From: Hallella seregens ATCC 51272
GTDB lineage: Bacteria; Bacteroidota; Bacteroidia; Bacteroidales; Bacteroidaceae
DNA length: 64,000 bases
NCBI RefSeq assembly: GCF_000518545.1
Contig: NZ_JADU01000012.1
Location: forward strand, 58,990-122,989
Direction: 5' to 3'
Part shown: in pieces, positions 48,439 to 55,520 of the stretch
Layout: every line of letters starts with the position of its first letter
How positions within the stretch are numbered: position 1 is the first letter of the stretch
The notes under the pieces: model-generated
Database searches by the model: none
What the model saw: only the letters and a program-made list of their open reading frames with translations
Told to the model about the DNA's origin: nothing
Program-made: the position numbers and the translations under genes

Positions 48439-51400
48439 ATGTTAAGAATATATTTGCAGATGGTGAGGCCTATTTTCTTTCTGTACGTGACGTTGGTCTC
48501 GCTGGGAGTCTCGGCCCAAAGGATGGAGGTGGTGGTGCATCGCGGAGCCAATGCACTGGCTCCGGAAAATACAATTGCCTCGGCCGACTCGGCGTTGAAG
48601 TATGGCGCCGATTGGATTGAGGTGGATGTGAGACCGAGCCGGGACGGCGTTCTCTTCAATCTGCACGACGAAACGCTCGACCGCACCACCAACGGGCATG
48701 GCCCGATTGCCCGCATGACCGCCGCCGCTGTGAGGCGGCTGGATGCCGGCAGCTGGTTTTCGCCGGCGTGTCGAGGCATGCGCGTGCCCACCATTGCCCA
48801 GATGCTCGACCATCTGCGTGGGCGTGCCCGTGTGTTTTTTGACGTGAAGCGTGGCACACCCATCCCTCGGCTGGTAGCTCTGGTGCGTGCCCAAGGTTAT
48901 GCCGACAGCAGTTTTTTCTGGTTTGCCGACGAGCGGATGCTGCACGAATTCGTGCGTCTTGCCCCGGAAATGAAGGTGAAAGTCAATGCCAATGACGTGG
49001 CGCGGGTGAAGTATTGGCAGGCTCGATGCCGTCCGTCCTACGTGGAGACGGCTCCTCAAAACATCACACAAGAGTTGTTGGATTACTGTCATGGGCAGGG
49101 CATCCGGGTCATGGCGGCGTGCCAGGAAGACGATGTTTCCCAGTTCCGACAGGTCATTGGCAGTGGGGCCGACTTGGTGAATCTGGACCGTCCGGAGGTC
49201 TTTGCCCGCTTGTTGAGCGAGGCAGAGTCGTGTGCCGGCCATGTAGACCCGCTCATTGGCAGCGAGGGAGAGGGGCGGGTGTTTGTGGGGCCGTGCATGC
49301 CTTTCGGCATGGCCAAGCCTGGGCCCGATGCTGTTTCGATGCCCAACGCCGGATGGGCCCCGATGCCCGAGGCGGTGAAGGGATTCTCGCAGACCCATGT
49401 GAGCGGCACGGGCGGCGGGCAGAAATATGGCAATATTCTCATTCAGCCGATACGGCAGACCGACCGTCCCGCGATGAAGGAACTGCTGCTGTCCGACGGC
49501 CGCCGGGCACCGGTGCCGGTTTATGCCAGCCGACGCCAGCACGAGCGGGTGGCGTTGGCCTGTTATGACTGCACCTACGAGAACGGAATCCGCACGGAAG
49601 TGACGGCCGCCGACCGCTGCGCCCTCTATCGTTTCCACCGTGCCGATGGGCTGTTGGTGGACGCAGCGTCGTTCCTCGGCATGGATACCATACCCGACAA
49701 ACGGGAGGCACAGCAGTACGTGGACTCGCGCATCGAGCTGCGGGGCGACCGCGACATCTGCGGCTCCACCACCATTCGGGGTGGATGGAACAACGGCGGG
49801 CCCTACACCGTGTACTTTTGGCTGCAGAGTGACACGCCCCTCATGCCCGAGCTGCCCGTGGGCACGGATCCTGCGCTGCCCGCCGACACGGCCGTCCGCA
49901 ACCGGTCTTTCTATGCCCTCGTGCGGTGGACGGCCGCCGTGGCCAACGTCAAAGTGGGCATCTCCTACGTCTCCATCGACCAGGCGCGCCGCAACATCGT
50001 GTCACGTAGTTTCGACGAACAGCTGGCCGAGACCCGCCGCACGTGGGCCGGCATGCTGGCGCGCATCCCCTATCAGGGCACGCGCAAGGAAATGCGCATG
50101 TTCTACACGGCTCTCTATCACACGCTGCTCATGCCCACAGACAAGACCAACGAGAACCCGCGATGGGAGGGCGGCCCCTACTTTGACGACTACTACGCCC
50201 TGTGGGACACCTACCGCACGTCGTTTCCGCTGCTCATGGACTACTATCCCGAGCGGGCCGCGCCGATGGTTCAGGCCCTGCTCGAGATCTACAAGCACGA
50301 CGGTTACCTGCCCGACGCCCGCAGCGGCGACTGCAACGGACGCACGCAGGGCGGGTCGAATGCCGAGGTGGTGCTGGCCGACGCCTATGCGCGGGGCCTG
50401 AAAGGCATAGACTACGGCCTGGCCTTGGAGGCCATGGTGAAGGACGCCGAGGTGTTGCCCGCCGACGATGAGAAGGAGGGCCGTGGCGGCCTGGCCGAGT
50501 ACAACCGGCTGGGCTACATCCCCTACGGCACGCCGCGGGCCGGCACGCGCACCGTGGAATACAGCTACGACGACTGGTGCATCGCCCTGCTGGCCAGCGG
50601 ATTGGGCCGCGAAGACCTCCATGCCAAGTACATGGCGCGCTCGCGCAACTGGCGCAACCTGTGGCGGGCCGACTACGAGTGGCAGGGCATGCGCGGCTTC
50701 ATCATGCCGCGCGACGCCCGGGGCCGCTGGCTCGACTCCGTGCCCTGGGGCCGCTCGCAGCTGTTCCACCCGCACATTCCCTACCGTCCCGACACCAACG
50801 CGGCCCCGTGGAACCTGCCTTGGTGGAACACTTTTTTCTACGAGGCGCTGTCGGCGGAATACTCGCTCTGTGTGCCCCACGACGTGCCGGGACTCGCCAG
50901 CCTCTGCGGCGGCGACTCGGCTTTCCGCCGCCGGCTCGACACATTCTTCGACCGGGGACACTACAACGTGGGCAACGAGCCCTCGTTTCTCACACCTTAT
51001 TTATATCATTACATCGGCCGTCCCGACCTGAGTGCGCGCCGTGTGACGCAAATTGTGAACCACCATTTCTCCGACCGCCCCGACGGACTGCCCGGCAACG
51101 ACGACAGCGGGGCCATGTCGAGCTGGCTCGTGTGGGCGATGTTGGGGAAGTATCCGGCCTCTCCCCAGCCCGTTCCTGTGGGAGGAGGAGAACGACGCGG
51201 GGCGCACTACCTGACGATTCCTCCGGTCAGAATACAGGAAGATGCTGCTTGGAATGACACGTCTTCCTCTCCCGCCAAGCCGAATCCGAAAAGGAAAGCT
51301 TCGCCGGAGCAGGGGCTTGCAGCAGCGGCGGGCGAGGTGTTCTTCACTCTCAACCGGCAGTTCCGCACCTGGCCGCTCGATGCCCGCTGGCAGGGCGACA

Positions 51401-51783
51401 CGCTGCGGCTGACCTGCAACGGCTGCCTCTACCGCATGCTGCGCCGCGAGGTGGAGCAGGGGAGCGGCTTCTGCTGGGACAGTGCCTATCGGCCGGGCAA
51501 GCGCTACGACTGCCGGGGCACGTTCCTCATGGTGTCGCGACGGGCCCGGCGCAACCTCCTGCGCACGCGAAAAATGGTCTACGACGGCATCACCTGGCGC
51601 GAGCAGGGGCGCACGGACAGCCTGATACACCTTCGGGCCGACGTGGACGGCACGGAGATGTGGATAGCCCGGCGCGGGCCGCTGCCCTGGGTGGTGCGCA
51701 TGGCCAGCAATCCCTTGGGCATCGACTGGCGGCTCAACCGTATCCCGCCGACTCCCCGCACCCCCACCGATGGGCTGCGCTGA
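48439..51783 (+). CDS. GDPD-GH92 fusion: phosphodiesterase plus alpha-mannosidase-type domain
   Basis: Secreted 1114-aa bifunctional protein with a signal peptide (FFLYVTLVSLGVSAQ). Residues about 30-260 are a glycerophosphodiester phosphodiesterase domain with H34-R35, E61/D63 (DWIEVDVRPSRDG) and H76-D77, all catalytic positions present. From about 268 a GH92 domain follows: VDPLIGSEGEG, GFSQTHVSGTGGG, GYLPDARSGDCNGRTQGGSNAE and the catalytic GNDDSG (N887-D889). A Ser/Pro/Lys-rich, low-complexity stretch lies at about 930-960. ATG 48439 is taken; GTG 48430 and ATG 48460 are possible. The fusion suggests a substrate with both a phosphodiester and alpha-mannose. Confidence 0.9.
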   Translation: MLRIYLQMVRPIFFLYVTLVSLGVSAQRMEVVVHRGANALAPENTIASADSALKYGADWIEVDVRPSRDGVLFNLHDETLDRTTNGHGPIARMTAAAVRRLDAGSWFSPACRGMRVPTIAQMLDHLRGRARVFFDVKRGTPIPRLVALVRAQGYADSSFFWFADERMLHEFVRLAPEMKVKVNANDVARVKYWQARCRPSYVETAPQNITQELLDYCHGQGIRVMAACQEDDVSQFRQVIGSGADLVNLDRPEVFARLLSEAESCAGHVDPLIGSEGEGRVFVGPCMPFGMAKPGPDAVSMPNAGWAPMPEAVKGFSQTHVSGTGGGQKYGNILIQPIRQTDRPAMKELLLSDGRRAPVPVYASRRQHERVALACYDCTYENGIRTEVTAADRCALYRFHRADGLLVDAASFLGMDTIPDKREAQQYVDSRIELRGDRDICGSTTIRGGWNNGGPYTVYFWLQSDTPLMPELPVGTDPALPADTAVRNRSFYALVRWTAAVANVKVGISYVSIDQARRNIVSRSFDEQLAETRRTWAGMLARIPYQGTRKEMRMFYTALYHTLLMPTDKTNENPRWEGGPYFDDYYALWDTYRTSFPLLMDYYPERAAPMVQALLEIYKHDGYLPDARSGDCNGRTQGGSNAEVVLADAYARGLKGIDYGLALEAMVKDAEVLPADDEKEGRGGLAEYNRLGYIPYGTPRAGTRTVEYSYDDWCIALLASGLGREDLHAKYMARSRNWRNLWRADYEWQGMRGFIMPRDARGRWLDSVPWGRSQLFHPHIPYRPDTNAAPWNLPWWNTFFYEALSAEYSLCVPHDVPGLASLCGGDSAFRRRLDTFFDRGHYNVGNEPSFLTPYLYHYIGRPDLSARRVTQIVNHHFSDRPDGLPGNDDSGAMSSWLVWAMLGKYPASPQPVPVGGGERRGAHYLTIPPVRIQEDAAWNDTSSSPAKPNPKRKASPEQGLAAAAGEVFFTLNRQFRTWPLDARWQGDTLRLTCNGCLYRMLRREVEQGSGFCWDSAYRPGKRYDCRGTFLMVSRRARRNLLRTRKMVYDGITWREQGRTDSLIHLRADVDGTEMWIARRGPLPWVVRMASNPLGIDWRLNRIPPTPRTPTDGLR

Positions 51784-51903
51784 AACGCCCTTTTTCCTTA
51801 AATATCCTTAATGCCCACGCGGCATTCGGGATATTTTGGCTTATTTTGAATCCAACAAACTGACGTTGCGGGCCCCGCCGTCCGCCTTATCCAACCCTTT
51901 TCC

Positions 51904-54900
51904 ATGAAGCAGAAACGCCTCTTTCCCCTCCTCCTCTCCCTGTTGCTGGCCGTTGCGGTCTTGGCCCAGAAGTCGCCCGAGCAGCTGGGGGGCGTGTATT
52001 ACGCCTATCCTGCCGTGCCTGTTCCGGCCGCGGCCACGGCCCCGCAGGGCTACGTGCCCTGCTATGTGAGCCACTATGGCCGCCACGGTTCGCGCTGGTT
52101 GCCCAGCGACAGCCGCTACGAATGGGTCGTGGCCCAGCTGGCCGACGAGGCCAACCTCACCCGCCGCGGCCGCAGTTTGCGCCGCCGCATGCTCCGCGTG
52201 TGGGACCATGCGCGCGGCCACGGCGGCGAGCTCACGCCCGTGGGCGAGCGTCAGCAGCAGGGCCTGGCCGTCAGGATGGCGGCCCGCTTCCCCCTGCTCA
52301 TGCAGTCGGGGGCGCGCGTGGAGGCGCGGTCGAGCGTGGTGGGCCGGTGCCGCCGCAGCATGGAGGCTTTCTGCACGGAGCTGGGCCGCCGCTGCCCGGG
52401 GATCGGTCTGACCGCCGTGACCGACTCGGCCGACATGCGCTGGATGAGCTACGACTCGCCCGACGAACTGCTGTTGCAACGCGACACCCGTGTGCCTCTC
52501 GGCGTCTCGCCCCAGCGGTGGGCCGCCGCGGTGTTTCGAGAACCGGCCCGCGTGGCCGACGCCGAGCGGCTTTTCTCCGAGGTGTTCACCATCGCCACCG
52601 ACATGCAGGACGTGGACGGGCTGCGCGTCTCGCTCTTCGACCTCTTCACCCGTGAGGAGATGGAGGCCCTCTACCGGCAGAACTGCACGCGCATGAAGTG
52701 GCAGAACGGGCGCGTGCCCGGCAACCACGACATTCCCGCCCTGTGTGCCGCACGCCTGTGGCGGCACATTTCGGCTGAGGCCGACGCCGCCCTCGCCACG
52801 GGCCGGCCGGCGGCCACGCTGCGCTTTGGCCACGACACGGCCCTCTACCGGCTGCTCAGCCTGCTCGGTGTGGCCGACCCCTCGGAGGGCCGCGGCGAGC
52901 TCGACCGCATTGTGCCGATGGCTGCCAACCTGCAGATGCTCTTCTGCCGGCGGGCCGGCGCCGCCCCCCACGCCGCCGTGGGACAGGGCGACGACGACGT
53001 GCTGGTGGGCTTCTGGCTGAACGAGCTGCCCGCCAGGCTCACCGCCTTGCAGCCCGTGGCCCGGCAGGACGGCGTGGACTATTACAGCTGGACGGCCGTG
53101 AAGCGGGCCGCCCGCCCGTGGCTGGACCGCCAGTTGTGGAAAGACCGCACGCAGGGCATCAACACTTTGGTGGGCACCGACTATGCCGTGACCCAGGCGG
53201 CCGGCCGTTACGGCAAGGGCTCCGAGGAGCACGGGCAGACGCTGCCGGCCGTGCTCGAGCCCCACGGCCACACGTTCTGGACGCCGCAGACGCAGGACAC
53301 CGAGCAGAAGTGCGTGGCGCCCTACTACTACCGCGACTCGCTGTTTCAGGGATTCCGCTCCAGCCACTGGCTCGTGGGCGGCTGCACGCAGGACTACGGC
53401 TCGTTCACGCTCATGCCCATGACGGGCCGCCTGCGGCTGCGCCCCGCAGAGCGGGCCACGCCTTTCAGCCACACCGGCGAGACGGCCCATCCTTATTACT
53501 ATGCCGCCAACCTGCCGGCCGAACAGCTGCTGGCCGAAATGACGGCGCGCAGCCACTCGGCCCTCTTCCGCTTCACGCCCGGCCGCTCGGGCGAAATGCA
53601 CGTGGCCGTGCATCCCAACAGCGACGAGCGCGAGGGCTTCGTGGCCGTAGACACCGCCCGCCGCTGCATTTGGGGCTACAATCCCGTGCACCGCATCTAT
53701 CAGGGATGGGGCGAACGGGCCGGCTTCAGCGGCTGGTTCGTGGTGGAGTTCCAGCAGCCCGTCAAGGCCTTTGGCGTGCGCGACACCGTGGCCTACGTCA
53801 CCCTCGACGCGCGGGCCGGCGAGCCCGTGCTGGTGCGGGCGGCCTCGAGCTTTGTCGATGTGGACGGGGCGTGGGCCAACCTGCGGGCCGAGCTGCCCGC
53901 GTGGGACTTCCTCGGCACGCGCCTTGCCCTCGACAGCATCTGGCAGCAGCGGCTGCAAACCCTCCCGGTGGAGGCTGCCGACGAGGCCGCCGCCAGCCAG
54001 TTCTACGGCGCGCTCTACCGCGCCAGCTTCCTGCCCCACGAGATGAGCGACGTGGACGGCCGCCGCCCAGCCTTTGCCACGGGCCGCCCCGTGAGCGGGG
54101 CCACGGCCTACGGCGACTTCTCCATGTGGGACATCTACCGCGCCCAGCTGCCCCTGCTCAGCCTTGTGGCTCCCGAGCGCATGCCCCTGATGATGCAGAG
54201 CTTGGTGCAGATGTACCGCGAGGGCGGCTGGATGCCTATCTTTCCCTGCTGGAACTCGTACACAGCGGCCATGATTGGCGACCACGCCGCGGCCGCGCTG
54301 GCCGACAGCTGGGTGCGGGGCACGCGCGGCTTCGACCTCGCCGGGGCCTATGCCGGGCTGCGGCGCAACGCTTTCGAGCGTCCCGCCACCTTTGCGGAGT
54401 ACAAGGACGGCATGGGCCGACGCGCCCTCGAGAGCTATCTGCGCTACGGCTATATCCCGATGGAGGACTCAGTGCAGGAGGCTTTCCACACCCACGAGCA
54501 GGTGAGCCGCACGCTGGAATATGCCTACGACGACTTCTGTGACGCCCAGCTGGCCAAGGCCTTGGGCCGCACGGCCGACTATGAGGCCCTGATGAAGCGG
54601 GCCCGCAACTGGCGCAACGTCATCAACCCGCGCACGGGCTGGGCCGACGGCCGCCACCGCAGCGGCCGCTGGCTGGGCAACCGCGACCTCACCAATCGTG
54701 TGCCGTTCATCACCGAGGGGGCCGTGATTCACTACTCGTTCTACGTGCCCCACGACATCTACGGCCTCATGGAGGCGATGGGCGGACGGGAGAAGTTCAT
54801 CCAAAAGCTCGACACGTTGTTCGGCATTTCTTCCCCATCCTCCACCGGGGAGGGCCGGGACGGGGCCGGAGAGGCTTCGGATGGAGCTTTGAGCAGTGCT

Positions 54901-55377
54901 TCGGGTGAGGCTTTCTACTGGCACGGCAACGAGCCTTGCCACCAGATTCCCTACATGTATGCCTGGGCCGGCCAGCCCTGGAAGACGCAGCAGCTGGTGC
55001 GCCGCATCCTCCAGACCGAGTACCTCGACCTGCCGGGCGGCCTCTCGGGCAACGACGATGCCGGGCAGATGTCGGCCTGGTACATCTTCTCGGCCCTGGG
55101 ATTCTATCCCGTTTGTCCGGCCACACCTTATTATATTCTGGGTTCGCCCACGTTCCGCCGGGCGCGCATCGGCCGCCTGGTGATGGAAGCCCCCGACGCG
55201 TCGGCCGAGAACATCTACATCCAGCGCGCCACCTGGAACGGCCGTCCCTATACCCGCAACTACATCTCCCACGACATGCTGGCCGGCGGCGGCACGTTGC
55301 GGCTCGACATGGGGCCGCGTCCCAACAAGGCGTGGGGCAGCCGGCCCGAGGACTGTCCGCCCGACGTGATGCAGTGA
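51904..55377 (+). CDS. Histidine acid phosphatase-GH92 fusion
   Basis: Secreted 1157-aa protein with a signal peptide (FPLLLSLLLAVAVLAQ). Residues about 30-400 form a clade-2 histidine phosphatase (phytase/acid-phosphatase type): R60-H61-G62-S-R64 nucleophile motif, the LTPVGERQQQGLAVRM helix, RSSVVGRCRRSMEAF, and the catalytic H310-D311 (RFGHDTALYRLL). A GH92 domain fills about 420-1157, with the FRSSHWLVGGCTQDYG and AYDDFCDAQLAKALG blocks and the catalytic GNDDAGQMSAW (N1050-D1052). A Ser/Gly-rich loop lies at about 975-1000. It sits 120 nt after the GDPD-GH92 gene in the same direction. Likely removes phosphate and mannose from one glycan. Confidence 0.9.
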   Translation: MKQKRLFPLLLSLLLAVAVLAQKSPEQLGGVYYAYPAVPVPAAATAPQGYVPCYVSHYGRHGSRWLPSDSRYEWVVAQLADEANLTRRGRSLRRRMLRVWDHARGHGGELTPVGERQQQGLAVRMAARFPLLMQSGARVEARSSVVGRCRRSMEAFCTELGRRCPGIGLTAVTDSADMRWMSYDSPDELLLQRDTRVPLGVSPQRWAAAVFREPARVADAERLFSEVFTIATDMQDVDGLRVSLFDLFTREEMEALYRQNCTRMKWQNGRVPGNHDIPALCAARLWRHISAEADAALATGRPAATLRFGHDTALYRLLSLLGVADPSEGRGELDRIVPMAANLQMLFCRRAGAAPHAAVGQGDDDVLVGFWLNELPARLTALQPVARQDGVDYYSWTAVKRAARPWLDRQLWKDRTQGINTLVGTDYAVTQAAGRYGKGSEEHGQTLPAVLEPHGHTFWTPQTQDTEQKCVAPYYYRDSLFQGFRSSHWLVGGCTQDYGSFTLMPMTGRLRLRPAERATPFSHTGETAHPYYYAANLPAEQLLAEMTARSHSALFRFTPGRSGEMHVAVHPNSDEREGFVAVDTARRCIWGYNPVHRIYQGWGERAGFSGWFVVEFQQPVKAFGVRDTVAYVTLDARAGEPVLVRAASSFVDVDGAWANLRAELPAWDFLGTRLALDSIWQQRLQTLPVEAADEAAASQFYGALYRASFLPHEMSDVDGRRPAFATGRPVSGATAYGDFSMWDIYRAQLPLLSLVAPERMPLMMQSLVQMYREGGWMPIFPCWNSYTAAMIGDHAAAALADSWVRGTRGFDLAGAYAGLRRNAFERPATFAEYKDGMGRRALESYLRYGYIPMEDSVQEAFHTHEQVSRTLEYAYDDFCDAQLAKALGRTADYEALMKRARNWRNVINPRTGWADGRHRSGRWLGNRDLTNRVPFITEGAVIHYSFYVPHDIYGLMEAMGGREKFIQKLDTLFGISSPSSTGEGRDGAGEASDGALSSASGEAFYWHGNEPCHQIPYMYAWAGQPWKTQQLVRRILQTEYLDLPGGLSGNDDAGQMSAWYIFSALGFYPVCPATPYYILGSPTFRRARIGRLVMEAPDASAENIYIQRATWNGRPYTRNYISHDMLAGGGTLRLDMGPRPNKAWGSRPEDCPPDVMQ

Positions 55378-55405
55378 CCGCCGGGCGGTCCTCTGCCCAT
55401 TGCGC

Positions 55406-55493
55406 CGTCATCGCACAAAGAACAGGCCGTAATCGCGACGCGATTACGGCCTGAACGTTTGGCGTTTACGGGCTCGTCGCACGGCGATGGGCC
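55406..55493. repeat. Four tandem 22-bp GC-rich units
   Basis: Units at 55406, 55428, 55450 and 55472, each exactly 22 bp, with words CGATTACGG and GCGTTTACGG. They share ATTGCGCCGTCATCGC with the 41.76-kb array. They lie between the convergent GH92 and outer-membrane protein genes. Confidence 0.78.
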
Positions 55494-55520
55494 CGTAAAC
55501 GTTGGGGCGGGGTGGCGAGG

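Noticed and set aside
51841..54285. 814-codon open frame antisense to the phosphatase-GH92 gene
   Set aside because: Product has no domain, is His/Arg/Gly-rich, and mirrors the GC-rich third positions of the real gene on the other strand.
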